From Hesseltinella vesiculosa (Eukaryota; Mucoromycota; Mucoromycetes; Mucorales; Cunninghamellaceae), in contig MCGT01000030.1 of the NCBI GenBank assembly GCA_002104935.1, forward strand, positions 62,001 to 126,000: a DNA stretch of 64,000 bases. The letters run 5' to 3'. Position 1 is the first letter of the stretch; the number at the start of each line of letters is the position of its first letter. The position numbers and the translations under genes are program-made. Below are positions 1 to 12,617 of this stretch, one piece after another. The notes below the pieces were generated by a model that was not told the origin of the DNA, searched no databases, and saw nothing but the letters and a program-made list of their open reading frames with translations.

Positions 1-1915
1 ATTCTAATGAGCCAACCTCGCCTGTCTCCCCTTCCACCCCCTCGACGTCTGGTAAAAAGACCGAAGTGACATCGGGTCAACAACGGATTATTTTGACTAG
101 TAAGTGACCATGAAACAAGGATGGTATCGCCTGAGGTTCACCCTTTTTCTTATCATTAGCTTATCCTAACCAGCTTGGCGTGAGACCTGTTCCCTTGACC
201 TGGGGTGCACCTGGTCATAAGGAGCGTGGTCCTGTTATTGCTTCGAGACACTCTCAAAGCATCAAGAAACGGTAAAATGAACAAATCGACTTTCTCGGGA
301 CTCATCCATCTTTAGGAATGCCATCGGTGCTTATGGTGGCTCGTACTGTATCTATCGCGCATTGGCTTTAGCTACAGGTGACTTGCTCAACAACCATCGT
401 CCCAATTTTGCAATGACCGAACCTGCTTTTGATATCAACCCCAATTCTCAATGGTTTGACCCAACCAAAATCGTGTCGCTTGACCCGTGGGGTCACTTGG
501 CTCCCAAGCTTTTCAGCAAAGAGTATGACGACGGTCTAGACATCCGCCCAACGATCGCTGCAACCAAGGCACACATGACCATGGCTGAAATGGAAATGGC
601 CGTCAAAAATGGCTCACTCCCCGTCGATGGCAAAATTGTCGTCAACAATCGTGGCGATCTTGCTGTTTCCAAAGCCGCTGTTGAGCCTGTCTGGTATCTC
701 CCTGGTGTGGCTGAACGCTTTGGAATTGATGAAGGCCTCTTACGACGATCTCTATTGTAAGATGAGAAAGAGACTGATAAAAAAAAAGGAAGCGCACATG
801 ACCGATGTTTTTTTTTTTTTTTTGCCTCGGCGACATTTGGATGACAGTGAAGACACTGGCGGCATGTACCCCGAATTGATCACCCGTCCAGACCTCAAGG
901 TCTTCCTCCCTCCCATTGGTGGCATCAGTGTCTACATATTTGGCAATCCAGCTTATGTATCAGGTAAAAAAAAAAAAAAAAAGCAAAGGCATGGCTACCA
1001 GTGTTGGCCAATGCTGATGCTTCTCTTGTATTTTCCTAGATCCTTCCAAAAAATTGACGTTGCGAGTGCATGACGAATGCAATGGCTCTGATGTCTTTGG
1101 TAACGTAACATCATGCAATCACTGTACTTGCAGGGAAACCTGACTTTTTTTTATTGTTATTGTTTAATTTTGCAGGAAGTGACATCTGCACCTGTCGCCC
1201 ATATTTGATTTTTGGCATAGAAGAATGCGTCAAGCAAGCCCAGCAAGACGGCGTCGGTGTGATCGTCTACTGTAGGTTCACGTTGCACTTTTCCTTACGT
1301 TATCATTGACTTTTTTATGTGTATGTAGTCCGCAAAGAAGGACGAGCACTTGGGGAAGTCACCAAGTATCTCGTGTACAATGCCCGTAAGGCTTTCTTCC
1401 AAGGCCATCGTAGTCAGCTGATGGTCTTCCTCTTCTCTAGGCAAGCGACAAGTGGGTGGCGATACAGCCAACAACTACTTTTTGCGAACGGAGTGTATTG
1501 CTGGTGTCAAGGACATGCGCTTCCAAGCGCTGATGCCCGATGTGCTACACTGGTTAGGTATTCAAAAAATCGATCGAATGATGGTAAACCCCGTCCACCT
1601 GGTTTTTCAATGGAGATTGACCGCTTTTTATTTATTTGTTTTTAATAGAGCATGTCAAATATGGTAATTCCGTGATGATGCACAAAAAGGCATGTCCTGC
1701 TTACACTTCTCTTCGTCTAGAAACACGATGCAATTGTTGATTCTGGTATTCCAATTTTGGAACGCGTATCTATCCCAGACGAACTGATTCCCGAGGATTC
1801 AAGGGTTGAGATTGACGCTAAAATTGCTTCAGGCTACTTTACCACCGGCGAAGTGATGAACGATGATCAGTTGGCTAATGTCAAAGGTCGTGATTGGGAG
1901 GATATCGAACATTGA
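1..1915 (+). CDS. URC1: Urc1-type GTP cyclohydrolase II-like protein (uracil catabolism), 5' partial
   Basis: The gene enters from the left edge, so its N-terminus is missing. About ten exons can be joined (1-99, then 147 onward, and so on to the TAA-free final exon ending in TGA at 1913-1915). After a Ser/Pro-rich start the protein reads LTTYPNQLGVRPVPLTWGAP. It later carries the GTP cyclohydrolase II zinc-site signature around 1069-1200 (HDEC, SDVFGSDICTC). It then has the Urc1-specific runs RKEGRALGEVTKYLVYNARK, GGDTANNYFLRTECIAGVKD and PDELIPEDSRVEID. Urc1 proteins are GCHII homologues needed for the fungal pyrimidine (URC) degradation pathway; the exact reaction is not settled. The introns near 965 and 760 carry long A or T runs. 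The 3' end faces the convergent phospholipase gene about 160 bp away. Confidence is high for the family and moderate for individual splice sites. Confidence 0.85.
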
Positions 1916-2046
1916 AGGGCCAACAACATCGACCATCGCTTCTTTTTTTTTTTTTTTTGAGCCACCCACAATAACCCCCCCCCCCACAGAATAGGATTTG
2001 ATGTATTAAAAAAAAAAGGATGATGTCTACAGTATAAAAATATGCT

Positions 2047-2052
2047 AATAAA
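2047..2052 (+). promoter_or_regulatory. Poly(A) signal of URC1
   Basis: AATAAA lies about 130 bases after the URC1 stop codon. It sits only 24 bases before the stop codon of the convergent phospholipase gene, so the two 3' untranslated regions probably overlap. Position and motif only. Confidence 0.4.
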
Positions 2053-2075
2053 AAATGGAAACACAGGCCTACCCA

Positions 2076-4604
2076 TCAAAATGGGTCTTCTACAGCAGCC
2101 AGTGTTTCTTGCTGGAGTCGAAGGAGTCTTTTACGTTGCCAAGCAGCATAAAGAGCAGCACGAACCTTGTCTACATTATCGTCCCAGTTGGCTTTCGCGA
2201 GATTCACAACACGGTCCACCTGCTCAGGCTTGTAGACGAAGTTCCAGGTGGCGCAAAAGTCGGCGGTTTGAGGGTCAAATTCAGGGTCAAAGCGGTGGTT
2301 GACGATAAATGGATAGTACAGCAGCGTAAGATGCTTCTTTTCTTGAACCACCCATTCTTCGTTCATCATTTCTTCGATGGGCTGGTGGCGATCTTGTTTA
2401 AGCCTTGAGGTGGTAGCTGTGGTAGGGAAGACGGTGCATGTACCAAGACCATAGGGCTCGATCCATTCGTCCAGGTCATCCTTCTTGTTAGGCCACCGCA
2501 CGTTCTCAGGCCAGCCCTCGATGCCATGTCGTTTCACATAACCTTCGGCTCGACTCAAGTGGGGTGCTGTGCTGATATCTGCACTGAGATCAAAGGCTAG
2601 GATGACATCCACGTCACGTCGGCCAAGGTAACAATGGAAAGGGATATTGTTGTCCATGCCTGCGTCCATCAAATACAGGTTCTTGGACTCGGTCACAAAA
2701 GATGGTCGAGGCCGAGTGCCCAGGGCGGCGTCCAGATGATGGAACGGGTTTGGATACATGGCTGGAGAAATGGGGTAAAATGTCGCCAGCGAGGACTGGT
2801 ACCGTTCGATCGTATCGTCCAGGATGTTAACGGATGTCGTCGGCAACAGGCCACGGATTTCCCGGTAAAAATGCACAACAGTTGCTGTAAACGCCGAGCC
2901 AAAGACACTATGGATGACAAATATAAGACTGCCTTTTCCACTCCTGCGCTCTCTTACCCCAGTAGCACATCCAGGCGCTGTTCAGGAAGGCGAACAGTGC
3001 TGACACCATGATCAAAGGGCCGGCCAAAGGACCACGTAGGTACCCATGCTAGCAACAAACCACAATGGACAGTCAGAGGACAGTTTGCATTCCCCATTCG
3101 GCTTACCATCGACTTCACTGGAACCAATTTCATAGGGAGTGAATTCAAACCACATATAGTCGGTGCCGGAGGTATTGAGTGGCGTGGAAAAGATCAGTTC
3201 GTTAATTTTGGCGATGATGTGGGCTTTGTCCATTTCGTCGGTGTCGAGGCTTTGTTCCTCCTCCAGCAGCTTCTCCAAGTTTTGGTGCACTACGCAGTAG
3301 ATTGGCATCGGGTGAGATCCATCCTGAGAGAATTTAGCTTGGCTGGTAAGTTTCATGTCCGATTTTTCGAGGAGCTGCTCGCCCGAGGTCTTATCAATGG
3401 TGGTGAATAGCTTGGTACCAATCAGCATGCCAAACAGGTCCACTAAGCTCACAGTGTGTTGCTGTAGGTACCGCTGGCCGATGCCTTGCAGAATATTTTT
3501 GGCATTCATTGTCGAGGCAGACGCCAATGCATACACCTTGGGCACGCTGGCAAAATGTGTAGTGACACGTTTTTTCAGCACTTCGATCATTTTATCTGCG
3601 TCACCATTCGTCAGAACGCTATTGAAAAGAGAGAGGCCCCAACAGGAACCGGAAACGCCTATATTGAGATTTTCGCGTGAGACTTGCTTGTCCTTTGCCG
3701 TTGTGTGCTGCCTACCTGCTAGATATGTGACGCAGTCCAATGCACCTGATTCTTGCATGCCCTTCAAGTATCCAGTCAGGCCGATCATAGCGCGGTAGCC
3801 ACCACCACTAAATCACCCAGCGAAAAAAAAAAATAAGCTATTGACATTTGGATTTTTTACTTCTCTCACCTTGAAGCAACCCCAACGACTGGGATGTCTT
3901 GCTCATCAACATATGCAGGATCCACTTCAATAAATTTAGCAAAAGCTAGTCGTTGATAAGCTTTGCGCATTCGCCTGAACTCTTCTTCGTCATCACAGAG
4001 CTGAGATCCTTGCCTAGGCAAAAAAAAAAAAAAAAAAAATAGGAGCGTTTAGGTTGGCATGAAGGTGTACGACAATCCCTTCGTTCATTTTTTTTTACCT
4101 CACGTGGGCATCCATGGTCATTTCGGGATTGGCGGTGGGATCTTTTGCATCGGTAGTAGCATCCAGAAGATCGGCAATGGTGAACGATTCCCAGAGCTTG
4201 GTGACCGATTCACGAAGTTGATCGGCTGTTAGGTTTTGGGCATCCTTGATCAACGGGATGGTGCCGAGGATGCGTCGCAGAAGCTGATCTTCCAAGTCTA
4301 AAATGCTAGCCTTCGACTTTTGAATGGCTTCAAAGGCTTGTTGTTGAATGGCAGCGGCGAGTTTTTCAATGTCATCGATACCATTACTGCCTGAAGAATC
4401 GGGTTTTGCTTCCATGAGGCAGGGTGTCATATGGCGAGTGAGCCACGATCGGCGGGATTCGAGGGGTTCGTTCAGTTGATCTCGCTGTATGACTATGGTA
4501 TGAGGAGGTGAGGGCGATGCATGTTGACCATACATAAAGCCAGCAGTAGAAGTCGTGAACACAAGGGGCACGCCCCATTTCAAGTATGCCAACCGAAATG
4601 ACAT
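2076..4604 (-). CDS. Cytosolic phospholipase A2-type lysophospholipase with N-terminal membrane anchor
   Basis: The ATG at 4602-4604 opens an exon with a hydrophobic segment (about residues 8-25, WGVPLVFTTSTAGFMYG) that may anchor the protein. The next exons give the oxyanion loop SGGGYRAM (about 3790) and the nucleophile elbow GVSGSCWG (about 3650). Near 2640 comes the catalytic aspartate block YLMDAGMDNNIPF, followed by RRDVDVILAFDLSAD. These are the Ser and Asp of the cPLA2/Plb catalytic dyad, so the protein should cleave acyl chains from glycerophospholipids. Five or more introns interrupt it; one acceptor (about 4020) follows a 20-base T run. Unlike secreted fungal phospholipase B, it shows a probable membrane anchor and long charged helices (120-residue N-terminal region), so it resembles the intracellular cPLA2-like subgroup. 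The stop is TGA at 2076-2078. Confidence 0.85.
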
Positions 4605-4750
4605 TAATAGAACAAGGATTTACAGACACAAAAAGACAGGAGATCAGCAAAAAAAAAAAAAAAAAAAAGGGTGGGGCGAACAAGAAAAAAAAAAAATCGC
4701 ACGTGCTCATGATTTCAGCATGAATTTTTTGGCAACCCGATCTGTGTGAT

Positions 4751-5645
4751 TTATTGCTTCACGAAAGGCGGATGCGGTGAGGACAATTCCTTAATAGAAA
4801 ACGTCGCTTCACCTTTTTTCTTTGAGAGGGTATAGCGTTCCAGTTGGTAGGTGTCATACATCTCGTTTGCTAGTTTGGCAGCCTGCAGATGTAGTGGTTT
4901 ATGTGTTGCTTTCAGAGCAAATTCTCGGTTGACCCAGATACACATTGCAAGGCATTCACGATGGAAATTAAGATCACCATACCAGTACTAATATCATTTA
5001 TACAAAGCAATAGAAAAGATAAGTAAGGTGAATCGGCCCTCTTTATTTTCTTCCTCCTCTATCTTCTCTTTTTATACGCCTTGCCTCACCTTTAATAATC
5101 CACCACTATGGATGGCTTCTTCTTGGGCCTTTTCATCCGCTTCAAAGAGGAGATGGTTATCCGCTTGAGCTTTACGCACACTGCGGAATGCTACGATGAA
5201 CCAGTCACCTTCATGATCCACAAGGTCGGCTGCCACTTCATCCCAGTTGAACGCCGCGGCGATGGAGGCATGTGCATAATTCTCTGATATCGTATGCAAC
5301 TTTGGCAAGATATCCAGGAAGGCGTGATCGACAGAACGCAAGTTGGCTACATAGTTGGCCAGCTCACGAGCGTTTTCTCCGAGCCAGCCTCTAGGTCCGA
5401 CCGTGTCGTTGCGGATTTTGCGTCCCAGCACATCTTCATTCACAATAGCTTTTTCGATTTCTTCAGAGGTCAACTGCATCACCAAACAGATTTCTGGTTG
5501 CTAGTTTTGAAAAGGTAAAGGGAGCATAAATGCGTGCAAGGATTCAATTTATGAGAATGTAATGGCGCAACTCCGAAGGCTTTCCTCACCATTCATTGCT
5601 CTCCTGGAAATTGTTCTTGCCTCTGATTTGCCGGATTTTCCCCAT
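4751..5645 (-). CDS. Unrecognised helical protein, gene model incomplete
   Basis: At least two good exons are visible on the minus strand: about 5510-5072 and about 4989-4751 (stop TAA). The 5072 end is a GT donor (LLK then GTGAGG), and TATTAG near 4990 is the acceptor, giving the continuation YWYGDLNFHRECLAMCIWVN. A short ATG-led exon ending in a GTGAGG donor (5645 to about 5587) is a candidate first exon. I could not join it in frame to the CTAG acceptor near 5510, so a small exon may be missing or the 5' end may be damaged. The predicted protein is mostly charged helix (LGENARELANYVANLRSVDH, FEADEKAQEEA), a BAR-like or coiled-coil feel without a diagnostic motif. I do not recognise the family. 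Confidence 0.45.
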
Positions 5646-5839
5646 ACCCTTTTCCTTGCATGATGCCATATGGATTGGTTCTGCTTGCACCTATTCGATT
5701 TCTCTTTTCCCTTTCTGAGAGAGCTTTTTTTGCAAGAATTTTATATGATAGACTGGTCCGCCTACCTGCGCAAGAGAAAATGAAAGAAAAAAAAAAGCAG
5801 CCTACATCGTCTTCCGCCAATCTACCCACCTAAAGCATG

Positions 5840-6065
5840 CGTTAGAGCATTGATCGTTTGCCTGGCCGATACAAAATATTATTTGGAGTTAGTCTATTAA
5901 AAGTGTTGATGGCCAAGAGAACAACGTTTTTGCAATTTTTTTTTTCGAGGTCTAACGAATTGCCATATTCGTACTCCATATCTTTGATTCCAAGCTTGTG
6001 GAAGCAATGCAATTGGTCATTAGCCATCTAGCCCTTCCCTCCGCTGCTCCAGAGACTCCAAATTT
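5840..6065. other. Non-coding stretch before the first dispersed repeat
   Basis: AT-rich DNA with only short open frames on the minus strand and a T10 run near 5940. No gene, RNA or regulatory motif can be supported. It may be part of the same insertion as the repeat that starts at about 6070. Confidence 0.3.
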
Positions 6066-6069
6066 TAAT

Positions 6070-6425
6070 CAAGGTCATTTCTAATGATATTGCACTGGCA
6101 TGCAAAATTTGAGGTGAATTTATTTCGAGCAATTTAGCACTGCAAATTTTTGACCAGATCGCCTGGGGTGTCCCTGGTGAAAATGGCCGATTTTTCTTTT
6201 TTTTTAGCTGGTGGTTCGGAGATGTCAAATCGAAAGTGATCAAAAGTTGGCTGAGTGATCTTCATCAATCGATGTGAATATTTCAGGAACATCATCATTC
6301 ATTGGTCTGCACACCTTTGCAAAATTTTACATGGATCTGATCTCACAAAAGTGCTGTGCAATGTTTGCCTTTTTTTTTTTTTTTTTTTTACGAAACGAAG
6401 AGAGTGCCATATTCAACTTCCGCGC
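6070..6425 (+). repeat. Dispersed repeat family R1, copy 1 (long form)
   Basis: This stretch matches three other places in the window: 44080-44330 on the other strand, 51879-52115 and 60970-61320. Shared landmarks in order are GGTGAAAATGGC, TTTAGCTG, AAAAGTTGGCTGAGTGAT, CATCATCATTCA, AAAAGTGCTGTGCA and GCCATATTCA. This copy and the 60970 copy share an extra 110 bases at the left (CTAAT...GAATTTATTT.GAGCAATTT...GCCTGGGG). Length differences fall at homopolymer runs. No frame stays open across copies, so it looks like a non-coding mobile-element relic. Confidence 0.75.
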
Positions 6426-7168
6426 AGTTGTTTTCCTTTTTTATTCTTTATTCTGGGTTTTTGTCTTTGCCTTCCAACCATTTGTGAAAAGGTACATGAA
6501 TAGCCTCACTTACGACCCATATCTCATTACTATTCACGGAGTCGCAAGGATACCAGCGCCAAACGCAAGGATGCGGCCAAACCTTGGCTGAAGGCTGGTG
6601 TCGCCTTTTATGCATAACTGCGACGTCGTTGACAAGCCAATGACCTAACCTCCTACTCTCCACCCCTAAGCCTACCTTACTTTAAACAGCACGTTGCTTT
6701 AAGGAATCTTAATGTGCTCCTGCTAGTTTATTAAAAATCTATTTTCATAAATCAATTTGACACCATACATTGCTGTCATCGCTAGACCAGCTTTTGGATC
6801 CCTGTCGAATGCACTTGGAGCGAGGCCTTGGAGACAACTGCTGAAGGAGTTAAAGAAGAATACTGTACAAAATTGTGGGGTGGGTTTTGATTGACTGGCC
6901 GCTTAGTTGAGCCTGACCTTTGGTGGCCAAGTCTAGGGCCTAGCCGGAGAATCTGACATGTTAAAACGGAACTGCTCAGGAGAATTAGATCTCACGCGAC
7001 AGTCACAGCAATGAATTGTCTTCTTTGACAAATACTGGCTTGGTTTGTTAGGAACGAGGAGAAAGTAGCCTGTGATCGCTTATGCGTCTTACGGACTTGT
7101 TTCATTTCTTGGAATCGTTTTTATTCACATTGATTATTTTTTTTATCTACAAGGTTTAAGAAATACAT
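6426..7168. other. Intergenic DNA between repeat R1 and the thiolase gene
   Basis: No open frame with credible composition and no RNA gene was recognised. The end next to 7168 is the 3' untranslated region of the thiolase gene. Confidence 0.35.
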
Positions 7169-8790
7169 TTATTCGCGTTCGAAGACGGCAGCCATACCCT
7201 GGAATAAATAAAAAAAATGAGCATACGCCGCTTTCATTGCGCCTCACTAAAACTTACCATGCCAGAACCGATACACATGGAGGTGACACCGACCTTCTTG
7301 TTGGTACGCTTCAACACACCGAACAAGGTAGCAATCTAAATAAAAAAATGGGTTACTGTCATGTCCTCGATCATTTTTTCGTATACTACTTACTTGACGG
7401 GCACCAGTGACACCGAGAGGGTGACCAAAGGCAATGGCTACAAAAAAAAGGACAGATGAATATCCCAGCGCACCAAGCATTGTTTCTCGAGAACCCTAGA
7501 CTTACCACCACCGTGTTCGTTGATCTTGGCGTAGTCAATGCCGATCTTGTCAGCAGAGTAGACGGCTTGGGAAGCAAAGGCTTCGTTGATTTCGAAAGTG
7601 TCGACGTCCTTGACGGTGAGACCAGCCTTTTCAAGGGCAGCGGGGATGGCATAAGCGGGGCCAACACCCATGATACGGGGAGGCACACCAACAACAGCAG
7701 AGGTGATGTATTTACCGATGACGGGCAGACCAAGCTTTTCGGCAGTCTAGAAAAAAAAAAAAAAAAAAAAAAGAGAATGAATACCTGAATATATATCTCA
7801 GCAGAGGGGAGGGGGCGGGGATTTACCTTGCGCTTCATCAACAAGACGGCGGCAGCACCGTCAGAGACTTGGGAGGCGTTACCAGCAGTGGTGCAGCCAT
7901 CTTCATCGAAAGCGGGCTTGAGCTTGGCCAACTTTTCCTTGGTGGTACCGGGGCGGACACCATCGTCCTTGTCAACAACAATGGTTTGTTCATTGCCTTC
8001 GGCGTCTTCGACAACAACCTTGATAGGGACGATTTCATCCTTGAACCAGCCGTTCTTTTGGGCTTGTTCGGCCTTGAAGTAGGAGGAGGCGGCGAAGGTG
8101 TCTTGCTTGTCACGGGAGACGCTGTAGTCCTTGGCAACGTTTTCGGAGGTGATACTAGAAGAAATAGAAGATGAGGATCACATGCTTTGGCGCCTTTCCT
8201 TTTTCTTACCCCATGGGAATCAAACAGTCAGCGGCAGATTCACATTCGTCAGCGATCTTTTCAGAGGTGGGGGCCAAAGAAGTGGCACCATAGTTCTTGG
8301 TCATGGATTCAAAACCGGCACCGATACCGATTTCGATCAAACCGGCTTGGATAGCAGTGGCGATTTGGACGACGGCTTGGAGACCAGAAGAGCATTGACG
8401 GTTGCAGGTGCTGATAGCAGTGGATTCAGGGAAACCAGCGTGGAGAGCAGCCATACGGGCGTTGGTAGCACCACCACCTTGGGCCAAGACAGTACCGACA
8501 GTGATGTCGTTGACCAAAGCAGGGTCAATCTTGGTTTGTTCCAACACACCCTTGAAGACACCAGAGAGAATTTCTAAGAAAGGGATGACGGGTTAGCATG
8601 GCAAAACACTTGTGTCCACTGGTTTACCTTCAGGGAGAGAGTCCTTGAAACCACCCTTGCGAGCGCGAGTGATGGCAGAACGGAGGGCAGAGACAATGAC
8701 GATGTCTTCGGGGGACTTGACACCAACCTTGTTGGCGGCACCACCAGAGGGAGCAATGTGACCAGAAACTTGTTGAAGACGAGAAGCCAT
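7169..8790 (-). CDS. POT1: Peroxisomal 3-ketoacyl-CoA thiolase with PTS2 signal
   Basis: Seven exons (8790-8628, 8573-8210, 8154-7827, 7746-7506 and three short ones to 7169) join cleanly in frame. The N-terminus MASRLQQVSGHI fits the peroxisomal targeting signal 2 pattern R-L-x5-H-[L/I]. Thiolase landmarks follow: the acyl-accepting cysteine in CNRQCSSGLQ, then NEAFASQA, then GGAIAFGHPLGVTGARQ, and the C-terminal catalytic cysteine in CIGSGMGMAAVFERE. It performs the last step of beta-oxidation, cleaving 3-ketoacyl-CoA to acetyl-CoA, in peroxisomes. The PTS2 separates it from cytosolic and mitochondrial acetyl-CoA acetyltransferases. The intron next to 7750 holds an A run of about 20. Stop TAA at 7169-7171. 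Confidence 0.93.
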
Positions 8791-10067
8791 TTGATTTAGT
8801 ATGAAAAAGACAATGAAAAGAAAAAAGGGAAAAAAGGGAAAAACACCAAGGAAAATTTATACACACCAAAAAAAAAAGCTTGACTAAGTGGAAATGGGCA
8901 TTCAAAGCGGAAAAACAGTGTCAGCAAGATTCGCTTTCACATGCCGTTTACCGAGATTGTTCTTCCTATTGGTCAATCCCTTTTTTTTCCGTTTTGACCT
9001 TTTTTGATCTCGAATACATCCTTCCTTCGTGGCAACAATGAATAAGAAAGATAGAAAGAAAGCTTTTGAAAGTGCTTTGGTCTTTTGGTTTTTTTTTATG
9101 CCCTGGTTATTTCATTGGGTCCGCCTCCTTCCATTTCATTCCAATGTGCAAGCTGAGTGTATTCAAACCCAGAATGCACATGTCAAATGTTGATGATTGG
9201 TCCCATTTTCATGCCCCAAAACTCACACTTGAGCCATCCCCCGAGTAAAGTGTAGATCGCCTAGCATTGGCCACGGTCAAAAAAGGTGGGTTGAGTGGGG
9301 AGTGAGTTTACCACGTTCTCATGCTATTCTATAAAATTGAATGGCTCTCTTCTGGAAAAACTGTATCATCTTTTTGTTTTTCTCTCCTTTTACCTCCGTT
9401 CAGCCACGACTCTCTGCTTTTCTTAACCTGACATCCACCTGACACGCTGCAGCAGCGAACCTCCTCTTTTATGAGGTTCAGAAGCAATCGTACATTTGGA
9501 TTTTTTCAGCTCTTTTGGTTGCTTTTTGTTTTAGAAAACTTGTCGCTCGATTTTCACATGTCGCCGCTGATTTGGCGTTTGAAAAAAAAAAGTGGAGATT
9601 CATTTTTTTTTCAACAATGGCTGCTCATACGCAAGCAGACAGAAGCACATTCCCAATTCTCATTATTATAAATGGTGTTGCAAAGGATCGTTGGTCCTGT
9701 TTTAATCAAAAGGCAGCGTATGGAAATGAGGGGAGGTTTCCTAAAAGAAATGTGTGTGGGGAAAAAAATCTTCTCCACAATTTTTCACCGCCAAATGATT
9801 GGTTCCCTTGTCCTTGGAGATCAGTCATACCAGCACGACCTATTCTATCCATCCCATTGCATGCTCTATTGTGTACAGGTGGGCGAATAAATAAATCAGC
9901 TATTGTACTAGACGACGTGAACGGAAAGCTGGGCTGGTCGGTGCTTTGAGCTGCTTGGGTTTTGAATGAGTACTTGATACTGGGCGGTTGCCTTTTTTAG
10001 CCCAGGGCCGTTTCTAAATGAGAACAAAATGAGGTGTGTTGTTTTGGTTATTTTTTTTTTCGCATGC
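8791..10067. other. Thiolase upstream region and Pop1 downstream region
   Basis: About 1.3 kb without a supportable gene. The part next to 8791 is the thiolase promoter and 5' untranslated region: it is AT-rich with A runs and no clean TATA box I would defend. Plus-strand frames at 9515-9949 have atypical composition and no start context, and look like chance. Confidence 0.35.
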
Positions 10068-12617
10068 TTACGTTGCTTGCATTAATTGAACTAGACCAGC
10101 CAAAGTGCATACACCGATGCCGGCACCGCAGCTCTCGGTCATAGAAAAGCCAGCGGAGGTCATGTAGCCGATGATAGGGTTGGGGTCCGAGGAGAGACGG
10201 ATGGCTGCGTTCTGGACGGGTTTGCCGCGGCTGGTCATCACAATTCGGACGGTGACCAAGGCTGTGTTGGTATGCTTGGGAGACCAAAGCGGGGAATGGT
10301 CGAGATAGGCCAGCAATGCGCGTTTGGTATAGACCACCCAGAAGGAGTCAGGCACCAGGGTTTCAAAAGGGGCCTCAAAGGGGGCTTGTCGGCCGAGATG
10401 GGTATAATTGGCGCGCTTGGCTGGTGGTCGACGTTGCCAGACGAGGTCAGCCTTGGTTTTATAATCTTCACGCCATTGGCGCCAGCCTTCGGTACCAGGA
10501 TGGTCAAAAGGGTAAAACGAGACACCACTTTCAAAATGGAGGGTGCGCATTTCGTTCAGACCAGCAGCACGGGCGCCAGCAAAGGAACATGCCTTCCAGA
10601 ACGCCATGGCCCAGCCACGAGGCATGACCAAGGTCCAGCCTTCTGTTAGCTCCTTGCTGTTGGCTTGCTTTGAGTCGACAGCTGTCTGGCCACGCTGGAT
10701 CAGGACGATAGGCACAGTCACGTCGTTGTCTGTAAAATCAAGTGGGCCACCATTGTTGTCCTGGCGTCGCTGGATCAAGACTTGTTCCGACGGTCGATCT
10801 TCGAACGCCTGCCGGCAAACCTGTTGATCCCAGAGCATCGACTGTGCCACGTCTGTGGGCCACGATAAACACAAGTCATGTAGACGATCCTTTTCTGCCT
10901 TGTCCACTGGACCCTGTTGATCCCACTGGATCTTTTGTGGAAATCTTTTTTTGTAGAGGGAAAAAAGAGTTACTTATCCATGCATACGACGCGCGTCTTT
11001 ACTTACGCCAAGCGGGGATCTTTGACATTCATGGCCAGCACACTTCCAGGAGGCAAAGTAGACGTGGACCGTAAGGATGCTAGCGCATGCCAAGAGGAGG
11101 CACTTTTTTGATCATCCACTGGGTCCAGAATGGCCTGCAACAACGTGGTCGATTGGGGTCCAGAAAAATCAAATCGGACAAGATCAAGTCGTCGGTCAAT
11201 CAGCTGGATGTCTGCGTTGGGGGGGGAAAAAGGAGGTAGAAATATGAGAAGATTTAGCAGAAAAGTGAGAAGGCGCGTTACCAAGCTTGTCACGTTGGAT
11301 CATTTGTAAAAACAGGCCATGCGCTTGGTCAAAACAAGACGGATGCAACCACATCCACAAACGAGCAGTGCCTGCTTGGTTGTCGCTGGCACACCAGAGA
11401 AACATCACAGGACAGAAAAAGACGGTTGGATAGCATTGATACAAAAATTGATACCCGATCCGTTGACCATTGGCAAACCTTAAAAAATAGGAGACATCAG
11501 ACGTGAGCAACGGAAGGCAGGACCGTTTTCTGTCTCTCATTACCGAGCGCTTGCCAGGGAGGGTAAGCCCGGGTCCATCAGGGGGTGCAAGGCGGATTGA
11601 ATGGTCTGGCGCGCACCTTCCCATTCCAAGCAGCCGATGTAAGACGAGTCATGCATGACGGTCAAATGCGAGAAGGATCGATAGGCTGGGCGTTGAGATT
11701 TGAAATGGAGATGTTTCGCCAGGCGATAGCCCCAGAGGGTTTCCATTTTCATGCGCTTTGTATGCCAGATATGCGTTTCTAGCCATTGCTTTTTGTCTAC
11801 TGCTCAAAAGAAAGAAAATCAGACACTCTTTTTTTTTTCTAGTGCCAGCTTTTACGTTGGCGCCGTTTGTATTCTTCGACAAGGTTCCTAGTTTTTGGGC
11901 GTTTCTTGCATTGTTTGGGCTTGCGCTTGACAGGAGGTGACTTGGCAATCTTTTGAAATAGGAGTATAAGCGTCCATGTGTCTTGTTGACAATGGCAAAA
12001 AAAAAAAAAGGGGGGGGAAGCCGCTGGACTTACGTCTTTTTCACCCCAATGTCGGAGGCATCTCGGTAAGCGTTTGGCGTTACGGCTTGCGGTTCGACGG
12101 CGAAGCGTTTTTGGAACACACTGAAAAGCTAAAAAGTTGGTGGCGTAGCTAAATACATGAACGTATCAGGTAAGGTCAGTATCAACAGTAAGCTCTTGCC
12201 ATCAGCATAAAGGTGACAAACTACCTTGCATTGGCAATGGAGGACTGGATGGATTGGATCTGATCAATCTTTGGATGGCCATGTTTTTGTTTATAGCCAC
12301 GATCTATTTTGCCATGAACAATGAATAGGAGATGCCATAACAAACAATACAAATAAAAGGGTTAATGTTTAACATTCCAGAAAAAAAAAAGGGTTCATTG
12401 TTTTTTTCTCCATGGTTTTCCCCCTTGCCCTTGAGTAACCCCCTATCAAACATTTACCTTGTTGGTTTGTCATTCGACGCGCATTATTATACTTTACTAA
12501 GAGTAAAAGGGTGATAAATAAGTATACAAGGCAATGGTTCCATCAAGTCTTACCTCGTCGCTTTTCTCGACCTGTTAATTCGCCTGAAGCTGGTCGTTTT
12601 TGCGCTGGATCCGCCAT
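10068..12617 (-). CDS. POP1: Ribonuclease P/MRP protein subunit Pop1
   Basis: The start is MADPAQKRPASGELTGREKR at 12617, followed by small exons (VKYNNARRMTNQQ near 12480; DRGYKQKHGHPKIDQIQ near 12270). Pop1 hallmarks are the N-terminal block ending MKMETLWGYRLAKHLHFKSQ (about 11750) and the POPLD domain (about 10640-10470: GWTLVMPRGWAMAFWKACSF, then FYPFDHPGTEGW). The C-terminal glycine-rich end is GYMTSAGFSMTESCGAGIG. Pop1 is the large scaffold of RNase P (tRNA 5' processing) and RNase MRP (rRNA processing) in the nucleus and nucleolus. The protein is about 700 residues, a little shorter than yeast and human Pop1. Translation stops at TAA 10068-10070; that TAA overlaps a GTAAGC donor-like string, so a further exon cannot be ruled out. 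The 5' end is divergent from the C2H2 gene. Confidence 0.9.

Noticed and set aside
9515..9949. Plus-strand open frame of 144 codons between thiolase and POP1
   Set aside because: No domain, odd composition, crosses A/T runs, and lies in the thiolase promoter region.
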